A DNA stretch of 23,435 bases from NCBI GenBank assembly GCA_009746045.1, contig RPFO01001960.1, forward strand, positions 1 to 23,435. Reading direction: 5' to 3'. The notes below the pieces were generated by a model. That model saw nothing but the letters and a program-made list of their open reading frames with translations. It did not search any database and was not told the origin of the DNA. The position numbers and the translations under genes were made by a program. Below, one piece after another: positions 8,953-18,059 of this stretch (its first letter is position 1; the number at the start of each line of letters is the position of its first letter). Source of the DNA: Mesostigma viride (Eukaryota; Streptophyta; Mesostigmatophyceae; Mesostigmatales; Mesostigmataceae).

Positions 8953-9593
8953 TGTCAGGGGTGAAGTTCACCCTGTGTGCCCAACTGCCTGCCGTTAATA
9001 TATTTCATATAGGCCATCCATTGTAAACGGAGGTATTAGGGTTGCGTCCCTAATAATCGCACCCGCCTGCCGTATTTGTGGCCATAATTAATATCGGCAG
9101 AGTATTATGCAGTGTTGGGGCAGTGAGCACGTGTCATGTTACGGCTCATGATTTGGTCACGGAGTGACTAAGATATTAGTGCCGAAGCTACGAGAACCGG
9201 CACATTATATCAAGACTTGTACGTTCAGGGTCCTACGACCTATAGCTAGCGTACTATTCAGTCGTACTACTCGACTAGAGAGTGTTAACGGAATCTGGCT
9301 AGCGTAACGCATTCTCAGCACATTTCAGATAAGCTACGCAATCTTTGTGCCAGCCTGTCGAGCACTCACTCTTTGTGCACCTTTGTGCATAAGAGGAAGA
9401 CGCAACCTACGTTGCACTTACCTAAGGTCTGAGCCATGAGTTATGGCTGACGCTTATGGTCCCCACCCGGGAGCCACATCATGGTTTTGGTGGACAAACG
9501 GTGGTAGTCCGAGATTTAATATGCAATGATAATAAAGCGTAATCTTTAATTGTCACTATCGTTTTCGACCTACAAGTCTCAATATTTCTGACA
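8953..9593 (+). repeat. E3 5' LTR
   Basis: This 641-bp repeat has TGTCAG...CTGACA ends and no difference seen from the right copy. It is followed by CAAAACCATTACAG, where a primer-binding site should lie, but I cannot match that to a tRNA end. Confidence 0.95.
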
Positions 9594-9625
9594 CAAAACC
9601 ATTACAGAAAAACCTTAGGGTTAAG

Positions 9626-9784
9626 ATGAAGAACGTGACATGCTACGAATTAGCGAGATACGCAAGTAACGTCATGGAATATTACCCGGAAGTTCGCGGC
9701 ATTGTTGTTGGCAAGCCGCACACTCGGCCTGGAAGTGGCCAGTCGGCCGCGGCCTACAGAGCCGCTGGGCCATATATTTCCTGA
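9626..9784 (+). CDS. Small ORF in E3 interior, unrecognised
   Basis: An ATG 33 bp inside the E3 5' LTR opens a 52-codon frame starting MKNVTCYELARYASNVMEYY and rich in Gly, Ala and Arg towards the end, stopping at TGA 9782-9784. No domain is recognised. Its position is where gag would begin, so it may be a gag leftover, or a short frame that helps packaging or translation. It could also be chance. The rest of the interior (9785-10359) shows no coding signal. Confidence 0.3.
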   Translation: MKNVTCYELARYASNVMEYYPEVRGIVVGKPHTRPGSGQSAAAYRAAGPYIS

Positions 9785-10359
9785 TTCCAGCAAAAGCACC
9801 AGATTTCGTGAATGAGCTTTGTGGTTATCTTTTTTGGGTGCGGTTGGAAGGCGCTGTTTCGCTCGAGTTTTAAGTGCTCGATCTTTATGCGAATTGAGCC
9901 GGCGGCATCGGGGATCCCGGAGCCGAGAAGCCAGCGCTGTCTATGGAAATGAAGAGGTCGGAATTTTTTGATTCCGATGCCCTTTTTGGTTATTGCTTAT
10001 CCTTTTGAAAGCATGGGGGGGGGCGCATTGTGCCCCGCGTTGGCATGCTTGTGCATGTCTTAATTCTCCTTTATGTTCATGCCCAATGGGTACATTGGTT
10101 CATCGTGATCAAGCTTCCTGGGTAAGGGGAATGTGCTGGTTATCATACCTAGCAAGTCCTACCAACTACCCAACAAGGGGGGCATTTTGATACCATTGGA
10201 TTTACCAGAGCGTGTACCGGCTTAAGTTGAACAAGGGGTGTGTGAGAGCCAGTTTATACCTGGCTGCCCCACCCAGCTTTTTAGGCTCTTGCCTGAATTG
10301 AGCGGGGAGAAACTTTTGGCCCTATTGTACCTGCATAGTGTCTTCACTTTAGGCATTGT

Positions 10360-10369
10360 GCAAGGGGGG
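10360..10369 (+). other. E3 polypurine tract
   Basis: GCAAGGGGGG lies immediately before the right LTR start TGTCAG. It is the expected plus-strand primer and fixes E3 in + orientation. Confidence 0.75.
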
Positions 10370-11010
10370 TGTCAGGGGTGAAGTTCACCCTGTGTGCCCA
10401 ACTGCCTGCCGTTAATATATTTCATATAGGCCATCCATTGTAAACGGAGGTATTAGGGTTGCGTCCCTAATAATCGCACCCGCCTGCCGTATTTGTGGCC
10501 ATAATTAATATCGGCAGAGTATTATGCAGTGTTGGGGCAGTGAGCACGTGTCATGTTACGGCTCATGATTTGGTCACGGAGTGACTAAGATATTAGTGCC
10601 GAAGCTACGAGAACCGGCACATTATATCAAGACTTGTACGTTCAGGGTCCTACGACCTATAGCTAGCGTACTATTCAGTCGTACTACTCGACTAGAGAGT
10701 GTTAACGGAATCTGGCTAGCGTAACGCATTCTCAGCACATTTCAGATAAGCTACGCAATCTTTGTGCCAGCCTGTCGAGCACTCACTCTTTGTGCACCTT
10801 TGTGCATAAGAGGAAGACGCAACCTACGTTGCACTTACCTAAGGTCTGAGCCATGAGTTATGGCTGACGCTTATGGTCCCCACCCGGGAGCCACATCATG
10901 GTTTTGGTGGACAAACGGTGGTAGTCCGAGATTTAATATGCAATGATAATAAAGCGTAATCTTTAATTGTCACTATCGTTTTCGACCTACAAGTCTCAAT
11001 ATTTCTGACA
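10370..11010 (+). repeat. E3 3' LTR
   Basis: The second copy of the 641-bp repeat, ending CTGACA and followed by the CAAGT target duplication and the remainder of the E2 LTR. Confidence 0.95.
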
Positions 11011-11015
11011 CAAGT

Positions 11016-11220
11016 CCTGTCAACGTCCTGCGGACTATCAAAGTGACACTTGTACATCCTGTGTCCGTACGCGCCCACAGTGGCGCGCCGGGTACTGTCG
11101 GCACAGCCTAGGAAACGTCATAACTTTTACGTTCCTTAACCAAATGAGGCGTTCAAGGTGCCGTTGGAAAGAGCGTAACAATCTCTATCCATCTAACGTA
11201 AATCCTTTACGTTAACTCCA
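11016..11220 (-). repeat. E2 3' LTR, inner part (split by E3)
   Basis: This stretch matches 18228-18432 with no difference noticed. On the element's strand it begins TGGAGTTAACG, which is the LTR start next to the polypurine tract. Together with 8541-8952 it gives a 617-bp LTR. Confidence 0.93.
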
Positions 11221-11236
11221 ATCCCTTCTTTTCTTT
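11221..11236 (-). other. E2 polypurine tract
   Basis: On the - strand the sequence AAAGAAAAGAAGGGAT directly precedes the LTR start TGGAGTTAACG. It is the primer site for plus-strand DNA synthesis and confirms that E2 reads leftward. Confidence 0.85.
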
Positions 11237-12166
11237 AGGGGTCACATCCCCTGCCAGGGACCCTTGAAGTAGCTTGAAATGTCCTTCACTCCAGCTTGAA
11301 GCTTGAACAGATGTCTTTAATGGCCAATGCCATTCCCCCAGCCCTTTCTTTTAAGGAACTGGAAAAGAAACAGATCTGCCACAGGGAAAACCATTTCATG
11401 AGAAATGGAGAAAACCTATGGAAGTGGCATTACAGAGTACCACCAGATATTAGAAGCACACAAAATTAAATACATACAGGTTAATTCTATGAGGTCTTCT
11501 CCAGGAATTAATCCCATCACCTCGGTAGAGCCTCCAGTACAATGACCTTCTGGCGGTGAGTTACATTAATCCCAGATACTAATCCCATAAAACCCAGTAC
11601 ATATTCAATATAAGTACAATAAATCCATGACAATTAAAATACCACTTGACAAAGTAAGGCGTATTACAATAGTTTGCCTGTCATTCTCTCAACAGGGGTC
11701 TATTGGCGCCCGTCTTACGGCGCCCGTCTACTTGCCAGATGGTAAACTGCCACAGCAAACAAATGACAAAATGAAACACATAGGCAACAATTAAATCCTG
11801 CCCTGGGGAACTAGGGAAGTCTGAACAGGCAAACACCTGAACAGGCCAGCTTGTAGAAACATAATACCAGGGAATCGAACCCCGCCCTATAAACCCCAGA
11901 ATAAAGGTTCCCAGACCATTGTGAGAGGTATGTACAAATATACATTTCTTTTAAAATAGAATACATGGTCTGTAATGGACCTGTCAACCTTGTGTAGTCA
12001 ACAGCATGAACCCCAGCCAAAACCTGGCTGTATCCTGATTAAAATCAGAGTGAGTGTACCATGGTCCATGAGCCTTAGTACAGACTAAAATACAGGTATT
12101 ATGCCAGTCACAATGCTGACACTACCACACAATCTGCTCTCCAATGCCCTATAACCATGCACCAGC
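11237..12166 (-). other. E2 3' untranslated region, no gene seen
   Basis: About 930 bp lie between the pol stop and the polypurine tract. The sequence is AT-richer and has only short, domain-free frames. A small tandem repeat (GGCGCCCGTCT, twice) lies at about 11706-11730. Such a long 3' region is unusual for copia elements and could carry RNA packaging signals, but nothing specific is visible. Confidence 0.6.
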
Positions 12167-15100
12167 TTAGACAGCTTGCTGAGATGGGTCCATCAGAGAC
12201 TGAAGAACCTTGTATTGCACTGCTGCCTTCTGCACTAGCTTGGTCAAAGCATCAGCAGGATTGTCAACCCCAGGGATATGCTCAATATTGGCCAAGGAGG
12301 ACAACTCCTTAAGAAGGAGATAATCCAAGTCCCTACTTCTGGCCATCTGCCTGTGCACAAACTGCACCATCCCCATGGAGTCTGTTTTTAGAAGAGTGGT
12401 AACCTGAAGTGGCCAAGGAGTGTTAGAAGTCATCTGATGAAGCAACTCCTTCAGATAAAGGCTTGTGTGAATGCCTTCACAAATAGCCCTGCATTCTGCC
12501 ACATCACTGCTGACAGCCACCCGTTTGTGCAGGCGACTAAACCAGCTCACCAAACTCCCCAGGCCTTCCTGTCTGAGCACAAAGAGCCCTGCAGCCCTGC
12601 CCCTGACCTTGGAGACCTGCCTGCTGTCCATTGAGCTATCCACATACAGCTCCATGCAAATGGGTTGTGATAAATCCACTGCAGACAACAGAATGCCAGA
12701 TGAAGCCCTGACCTGATCAGCCACCTTGGCAGACCCTAGCTCCACCAGCATGTCATCAGGCAACCTGGCTATGACCATAAGGTCTGGCCTGGAAATGCCT
12801 GCCACCCAAGCAACCATGCCCCTCACCATGGGACACAGTGCCTGTGTGATGGTTGGAGGAAGCTTGCTAATGAGGGTCTCTTGATAGTCATTGCCCCCCA
12901 CCAGCAGCATACGCCACTCCCCTCCCTTCTTCACCAGTGTGGCCTCCATGCCCACAAACAGCAGAGGCTCATTCTCCACCTGCCATTGCTCCCTACCCAG
13001 AGGAAACTTGGACTTAATGATGGTGATCAGCTCCTTAAGCCACGACGTGGGAGCTATCAGATGTAGGTCATCCCCGTGCAGCGAAGCATACACTGGCAGG
13101 CCTTCCCATTGCCCCAGAAACAGACAGGGGTCTACAGGAGAGACCTTCAAGTTGCAATGCTCCTTCAGGAAACGGTTGAGAGTCTCCCTCCAGATTATTG
13201 GACTTGACCTCAGGCCCTCCAGGCCCTTGAGGATTTTAAGGAACTCCGTGTGGATGTCCCTTTTCCATACAGCAGGCACCCTAACATAGAAAGGCGTCTT
13301 GCCCTCCCACTTTTCCTGTGCCACATCTGCATCACCCTCCAGAAATGCCCTCTTGAAGTCTATCACCACTGAGCCATAGTCCAAGCCCTTGTTGAGAAGG
13401 CCTAGAAAGACACACAGCAGCAGCCTCCAAGTATCATGCAGCATGCCAGGGGTATACAACTCCTCAGCAGTGCACTCACCAGTACCCTTGAACTCATTCA
13501 GCACTGGCCTGACATGTGGTACCTTGACCCCGTCCACCTCCTTCATCTTGATGACAAACTTGAGCTTGAGTAGACGTCGTGCAGGAGGCAGGTCATTGAC
13601 AGGTTCCACGCATTTCTTGGAGATCCAGTCCTCCCCAGATTTAATCAGACCCAGTGTGACCTGGGGACACATAATGGGAGAGGACATGAGCTTCACCAGG
13701 CCTTGGTAGTTGATAGGGCTGTGTCCAGCAAGTGAGTGAGGACCAATGCCCAAACTGCTTGGATGACTAGCAGCTGGCAGTATGAGGTCATCAACCAAGG
13801 GCTCCTGCCCCTGGCACACTTGCACACGCTTAACCGTCCTGGTTACTGCACGTGATAGGTGAGTGGTCCTGAAATTAATCAGTGGGACCTGACCAGCCCC
13901 TTCCTTAGTCAGGAGAGAGGACGTGATCACTACCCCATCCTGGCATAGGAAATTCTGCCCCAGAAGAGCAGGTCCTTGATAGCCCTCCAAGACACAAAAA
14001 GCAGTGTCCTGTCCAAGGATAGGAATGAATACCTCACCCAGTACCTTCACGTGTACCCCGCCACTGAAGTCAGACACAAACTGATAGCTGGGTTCAGACA
14101 TGCTGTACCCTGCTGCAGCCCTGGTCCCAATAATGGAGACCTGAGAATTAGTGTCTACCTCTAAGGCAGTGTCCAGCCCCAGATTGCCATGCCACCTGAG
14201 CTTGGCTACCTTGGGCTGCTTCTTGGCCCTTTGTAGAGCCCCAATCAATCCAGCCAAACTTGTCCCCCTGGGCTTGGTTAGTGCCTTGGGCTTGACAGTT
14301 GACTCCCCAGCTGTTGACCTTGCAGCCTGTTCAACAAGTACCTCTGCAACCTGGCCAGGGCTGACAGATTCCCCTGCAACAGATGTGGTCGTTGCGTCAG
14401 TGATGTCACCTGGGACCTGAAAATCCTGCAGATCCTGTGAGCCTTGTGCCTGACTGCCCTCATTCATCAGGTTAGGCTTGACATATGACCAACTCAGCCG
14501 GTGTACATGCTTTGGTTCGTCCTCCATGCTGACCAAGCATGCGTGGCTAGCTTCATCAACCTGGGTAACCACCCCAGGACTCCAGCTACCACGTTTGCCA
14601 TAAAGGCTAGGTTCCTTCCAAGCTAGGACCTTCTGACCCACTTGTGGCTCCAGCATCTTCCAACCCCGGTCCTTCTCCCTCAGCTTGGCAAAGGTGACAT
14701 GTGCAGCATGTTTCCAGCCCTCCAGCACATGTGGTGGGCACAGGCCATGATATAGACCCATTGGGCTGACAGCAACTCCATCATAGTAGAAGTTAACCCT
14801 GCTGTTCAGCTGCTGCTCCACGTTCCTCAGCCATGCACTCCTGACAAGTGCAGGTGCAGACAAGGGTACCCAGTCTTCAGAGATGATCAATTTCTTGACC
14901 TCCTGGATTGCCCTCTCGATAGCACCCTGCTGCCCATGAGCCTCCCTAGGTGTAACCAGCAACTCAGGAAGGGTAGGATCACCCTTGAGATGCTGAAACT
15001 GCATGTCCACCTGGATCCTTGTGGTAGGAAACTTGGCTCTTACATTCTGCAGGGCAGCCAGCAAGTACCTGTTCTTCATAGAAGGTAAATGCTCCAGCAC

Positions 15101-15652
15101 CTTGTATTTCGTGTACCTGTCCACGCACACCAACAGTTGCATGCCCCTGATGTGTTGGATATCACACTGCAGATCACCAATGCTCTGAGGTAGAGCTTTG
15201 GCATGTGATTTCCTGGGCTTGTTGGAGGACAACTGGCACTTACACCGTGAGGCAGCTTGCTGACACGCCTTAAGAAGGGGTGCCCTGCCCATACGGAAGG
15301 CAAAGTTGTTTGACAGAGAAGTGGCATGCCCAAACATGTTGTGGATTCGGGCACCCAACTCCTGGTACACAGAGGAAGCAGTCCCTGGCACAGTCAGGAC
15401 TGTGCTGTCAGGTTGTCCAGCATCACCATGCTGACTTCCATCCTGTTCTGACTCAGAGCCTGAGTCACCCTGCTCATGCCCAACACCTGGACCGCCAGCA
15501 GGGACCACATGCATACCACCAGAGGCCTTCACACCCCTCTGTGGTTGTACATTGGTTTCTCTCAAAATGAGAGGTCCACCCTCGTGCCCAGCACGAGGAT
15601 GCATAGGGTCAGACATACTTACAGCTGCATCAGCTGTCAAGGACGTCTTCAT
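12167..15652 (-). CDS. E2 pol: integrase, retropepsin-like domain, RT, RNase H
   Basis: This 1161-residue frame is intact. Order: acidic leader (to about 95); integrase zinc finger with H104 and H109 and C137/C139 (the last Cys seen in E1 is Ser here); integrase core D164, D216 and E246 (QQGAIERAIQE); SH3-like tail (about 336-393); retropepsin-like domain with D500-T-N-S and PALLGQNFL at 561-569; copia-type RT with D765 (VIDFKRAFLEGD) and LHGDD, D861/D862; RNase H with D1005, E1053, D1091 and D1134 (HIPGVDNPADALTKL). It would integrate, mature and reverse-transcribe the element. The protease follows integrase, which is not the Ty1/copia order, and lacks the usual Gly after D-T. The ATG at 15652 is the first Met, but the frame is open back to the gag UGA, so a Gag-Pol readthrough product is more likely. 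Confidence 0.92.
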   Translation of the reverse strand: MKTSLTADAAVSMSDPMHPRAGHEGGPLILRETNVQPQRGVKASGGMHVVPAGGPGVGHEQGDSGSESEQDGSQHGDAGQPDSTVLTVPGTASSVYQELGARIHNMFGHATSLSNNFAFRMGRAPLLKACQQAASRCKCQLSSNKPRKSHAKALPQSIGDLQCDIQHIRGMQLLVCVDRYTKYKVLEHLPSMKNRYLLAALQNVRAKFPTTRIQVDMQFQHLKGDPTLPELLVTPREAHGQQGAIERAIQEVKKLIISEDWVPLSAPALVRSAWLRNVEQQLNSRVNFYYDGVAVSPMGLYHGLCPPHVLEGWKHAAHVTFAKLREKDRGWKMLEPQVGQKVLAWKEPSLYGKRGSWSPGVVTQVDEASHACLVSMEDEPKHVHRLSWSYVKPNLMNEGSQAQGSQDLQDFQVPGDITDATTTSVAGESVSPGQVAEVLVEQAARSTAGESTVKPKALTKPRGTSLAGLIGALQRAKKQPKVAKLRWHGNLGLDTALEVDTNSQVSIIGTRAAAGYSMSEPSYQFVSDFSGGVHVKVLGEVFIPILGQDTAFCVLEGYQGPALLGQNFLCQDGVVITSSLLTKEGAGQVPLINFRTTHLSRAVTRTVKRVQVCQGQEPLVDDLILPAASHPSSLGIGPHSLAGHSPINYQGLVKLMSSPIMCPQVTLGLIKSGEDWISKKCVEPVNDLPPARRLLKLKFVIKMKEVDGVKVPHVRPVLNEFKGTGECTAEELYTPGMLHDTWRLLLCVFLGLLNKGLDYGSVVIDFKRAFLEGDADVAQEKWEGKTPFYVRVPAVWKRDIHTEFLKILKGLEGLRSSPIIWRETLNRFLKEHCNLKVSPVDPCLFLGQWEGLPVYASLHGDDLHLIAPTSWLKELITIIKSKFPLGREQWQVENEPLLFVGMEATLVKKGGEWRMLLVGGNDYQETLISKLPPTITQALCPMVRGMVAWVAGISRPDLMVIARLPDDMLVELGSAKVADQVRASSGILLSAVDLSQPICMELYVDSSMDSRQVSKVRGRAAGLFVLRQEGLGSLVSWFSRLHKRVAVSSDVAECRAICEGIHTSLYLKELLHQMTSNTPWPLQVTTLLKTDSMGMVQFVHRQMARSRDLDYLLLKELSSLANIEHIPGVDNPADALTKLVQKAAVQYKVLQSLMDPSQQAV

Positions 15653-15793
15653 AGGAACCTGTACCTCTCCAGGTGACCTGGGGCCACACTGAACCTGGAG
15701 ATCACCCTCTTGTTGCCCAGATATAAAATCTGCATTGGAGCACCTGGCCTCCCCCTTGGGTGAATTAAGGTGTGTAGGGGTTGCCTCAGACAG
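15653..15793 (-). other. Open in-frame spacer between E2 gag and pol
   Basis: In the frame shared by gag and pol, the 47 codons between the gag TGA and the pol ATG contain no stop (starting LSEATPTHLNSPKGEA). Random sequence would often hold a stop over this length, so the region is probably translated as part of a fusion. Confidence 0.75.
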
Positions 15794-15796
15794 TCA
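15794..15796 (-). promoter_or_regulatory. Candidate leaky UGA stop between gag and pol
   Basis: The gag stop reads TGA followed by CTG on the - strand, and pol lies in the same frame. UGA followed by C, particularly UGA-CU, is a known readthrough-prone context in several RNA viruses. The in-frame arrangement is seen; functional readthrough is inferred. Confidence 0.55.
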
Positions 15797-16909
15797 CTGC
15801 TCCTTGTTGTCTTCTTGCTGACTGCCCTTTGAAGGCTGGCCTGCCTGGGACTTGTTGTTGTTCTTCTTGTTGTTGTTGTTATTCTTGTTGCTGCCCTGGC
15901 CCTGGGACTTCTTGAAGCTGGGACACTCCTTCTTGATGTGCCCCCACCCCTTGCACAGGTAGCATTGTATCTTGGACTTGCCCTGGCCACTGCCCCCATT
16001 GTCAGACGCGTTGCCCTGCTTGGGCTGACCACCCACCCGCCTGAACACCGACTTGGAGTGTGACCTCCTGTCAGAATCAGGTGAATGATCTCCCTTGCGC
16101 TTGTGATGGTTGCCCCTACGCCCTCCTTGGCTTCGGTCAGCCTCAGACGTCTTGGAGCCACCCTGGGTACGCCCGCCTGCCTGGGTAGCCTTCACTGCTG
16201 GCACTCCACCCTCAAACAGCTCCTCTGCCTCGAGAGCTTGTTTAATGATGACCTTGTAGGCCTTCAGGGTAGAGTGTGGGGCACACATGACTTTTAAGGA
16301 GCCACGTGTCGCCTTATCCAGCCCAGAAACCTTGAGCCAGTTGGTTAGGGCTATGTTATCAGCGACATTAAAGCCGTGAGCCCTGCCCTCCTCAACCATC
16401 TTACAATAGTTGAGAAAGTTCTGGATCAGGTCCCCCTTGACCTCCCACCCTTGATACTTGTCCTGCCAATGGATGCCGACCTTCTTTCGTTGGTCCTCCA
16501 GCAGCTCCTTCAGCTCAGCCACGTACAGTGCCCAGGCCTTATTGGCCTTTTTGCACTCCCTGGTTAGGTCCTTAATCTGGTCAGTACACTTGCCAAAAGT
16601 GCTACTGCCTATCCAGATTTGATAGTAATTTGTACCACCGTACAAGCTAGGGAACCCTTCCAATCCCTCCACAAACTCTTCAGCCTGCTTAGGCTTGGAG
16701 TCTGAGGTTACAGGCTGCAACTGATTGACAATTAAAAGACCCTGTGTGGTAAGATCAAAGCCATGAATAGCTTGTGCATTATTATTATTGTGAGGAAGGT
16801 TGGTAATCTCTCCGGTAAGCCCCACGTCATCTACGTGAGCGGTTCCACTACCAGCACCCCCATTATTATTCCCACTGGCTGGACCCTTGCTACGGCGTCC
16901 CTCAGCCAT
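15794..16909 (-). CDS. E2 gag with one CCHC zinc knuckle
   Basis: This 371-residue frame starts at ATG 16909 (MAEGRRSKGPASG). The middle (about 85-240) is helical with conserved-looking Trp, Leu and Lys (KANKAWALYVAELKELL), like the capsid part of copia Gag. It is followed by a basic, Gly/Arg/Ser-rich stretch (about 245-312), one knuckle CYLCKGWGHIKKEC at 316-329, and an Asn/Lys/Gln-rich tail with a poly-Asn run. Role: forms the virus-like particle and binds element RNA. It ends at a UGA in the same frame as pol. E1 gag has three knuckles, so the two elements differ clearly here. The 170 bp upstream (16910-17079) show no gene. Confidence 0.88.
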   Translation of the reverse strand: MAEGRRSKGPASGNNNGGAGSGTAHVDDVGLTGEITNLPHNNNNAQAIHGFDLTTQGLLIVNQLQPVTSDSKPKQAEEFVEGLEGFPSLYGGTNYYQIWIGSSTFGKCTDQIKDLTRECKKANKAWALYVAELKELLEDQRKKVGIHWQDKYQGWEVKGDLIQNFLNYCKMVEEGRAHGFNVADNIALTNWLKVSGLDKATRGSLKVMCAPHSTLKAYKVIIKQALEAEELFEGGVPAVKATQAGGRTQGGSKTSEADRSQGGRRGNHHKRKGDHSPDSDRRSHSKSVFRRVGGQPKQGNASDNGGSGQGKSKIQCYLCKGWGHIKKECPSFKKSQGQGSNKNNNNNKKNNNKSQAGQPSKGSQQEDNKEQ

Positions 16910-17079
16910 CCTGCACTACCAGCTATTCAAAGAACACCTTAACAAAGCAGCAGAAAATATGTACAAAATTTTTGTGTCGCCACTGCCGCCTGCGCCGGTG
17001 TCGCTGCCGCCCCCGCGAATTGCCGCTGAAAATTCGACAAAAAAATGTCGACGAGTACTGCAGAAGAAAATTAGGCCGA

Positions 17080-17790
17080 CTAGTAGTCAAGGCCCCTGAA
17101 GTCGCAGTACGTGTATACGAACTCACGATCCTCCATATCCAGCTCCGGACCTGCACCGGTATGAATTAAAACCGGCGTGCTCCCCGCCGCGTAAGTTGCG
17201 ACGCGCCGACGCGCGACGAGGCGCAGAGGATGTGTAAAGATCGTCAATAATTCCCACCCCGCGGGAATCCACTCTCGCACAGAGGCGAGAAATGCCACCA
17301 GGTTAATTAAAACCTGGCGCTCGCGACTGCGTACGCCGCGAGTGAGCAGCGATAACAGCGCGAGATCCTGAAACAAATTTGTTGACACCGCCGGCGCGCC
17401 CCCCGTGCGTAGCGATGCCCAGTTTTGCAGGTTTCTCTGGTAACCGGTGAGTGAAGAGAGGACGTTGTCCAACTCCTCAATGGCAGTCGTGACTTCGGTC
17501 ACCGACCGCAAACCTCCCCGCACCTGGACCGTAAATGTCGATAAAATGTTTCGAATCTGGTCCAACAGGTTGCGGATTGCCGGCACCAGTGCTGGCAAAT
17601 CGGGGTCCTCGGGGTTATCCCCGAGCAATGCGTGAGCTGCACGCTGCTGACGATGAAGCTCGTCGAGCGAGACCGTTACTTCGTCGAGCAATTGCTGCCA
17701 CGACGGCACCGTCGGTCTTGACGAAGAACCAGCCGGCGGAGCGGCTATTTCCTCATCGTCCGGAATCCGAAATTCTTCCGAATTTGGCAT
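17080..17790 (-). CDS. E2 extra ORF upstream of gag, unknown function
   Basis: This 236-residue frame has its ATG only 28 bp inside the 5' LTR, so it is the first ORF of the element's RNA. The N-terminus is acidic (MPNSEEFRIPDDEE) and Pro/Ser-rich. The centre is predicted helical with heptad-like Leu/Ile spacing (LLDEVTVSLDELHRQQRAA and later LLDQIRNILSTF). A hydrophobic stretch (LINLVAFLASV...WELLTIF) and an aromatic C-terminus (YTYCDFRGLDY) follow. I recognise no domain. It is strongly CpG-rich, unlike gag and pol. Possible roles are an additional coat or capsid-like protein, an envelope-associated protein, or a captured host fragment. It is in a different frame from gag and is not fused to it. 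Confidence 0.6.
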   Translation of the reverse strand: MPNSEEFRIPDDEEIAAPPAGSSSRPTVPSWQQLLDEVTVSLDELHRQQRAAHALLGDNPEDPDLPALVPAIRNLLDQIRNILSTFTVQVRGGLRSVTEVTTAIEELDNVLSSLTGYQRNLQNWASLRTGGAPAVSTNLFQDLALLSLLTRGVRSRERQVLINLVAFLASVREWIPAGWELLTIFTHPLRLVARRRVATYAAGSTPVLIHTGAGPELDMEDREFVYTYCDFRGLDY

Positions 17791-17869
17791 CTTTTTGACA
17801 GAGCGTGTAATACGAGTTGTGAGGGTAAGAATGCCACGAATTCCGCCATGGTTCTTGCAGGAAGTTGCC

Positions 17870-17875
17870 TTTATT
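17870..17875 (-). terminator. Polyadenylation signal in the E2 LTR
   Basis: On the - strand this reads AATAAA, about 130 bp downstream of the TATA-like box and 52 bp before the LTR end. It is also present in the 3' LTR copy, at about 8593-8598. Confidence 0.5.
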
Positions 17876-17998
17876 AATAATCAGGAAACACAGACGTAAG
17901 TCACGTCACTTCCAAGACTGCACGCAGCACAGACGACAGGGTCGCAGTGCCAAGAGAACGTGCACGCAAGAACTAGCGTCCCGGTGTGACCAAGTCAC

Positions 17999-18008
17999 TC
18001 ATATAGCT
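17999..18008 (-). promoter_or_regulatory. TATA-like box in the E2 LTR
   Basis: GCTATATGAG on the - strand lies between the ATCAATTG boxes (upstream) and the polyadenylation signal (downstream), as expected for the LTR promoter. The match is to a short consensus only. Confidence 0.35.
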
Positions 18009-18059
18009 TACTAGGGACGCGTCCAAGTATTCAGCTGCACTGTCACAGCTGAACTGTCA

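Larger units (their letters stand above)
8953..11010. mobile_element. E3: non-autonomous LTR retrotransposon nested in the E2 LTR
   Basis: Two 641-bp direct repeats (8953-9593 and 10370-11010) run from TGTCAG to CTGACA. They enclose 776 bp, and the whole is flanked by the 5-bp duplication CAAGT (8948-8952 and 11011-11015). The intact LTR of E2 at 17818-18432 shows the empty site (GTACAAGTCCTG). A tract AAGGGGGG ends at 10369, just before the right LTR, which gives + orientation. No gag or pol domains are present, so the element depends on enzymes supplied by another element. The repeats look identical, so this is probably the newest insertion in the window. Confidence 0.95.

Noticed and set aside
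11811-12020. 69-codon - strand ORF downstream of E2 pol
   Set aside because: No domain, and its location in the 3' untranslated region gives it no support as a gene.
15649-16161. 170-codon - strand frame overlapping gag
   Set aside because: It is an alternative frame of the Asn/Lys/Gln-rich gag tail, with low-complexity Arg/Thr runs; gag itself has the zinc knuckle.
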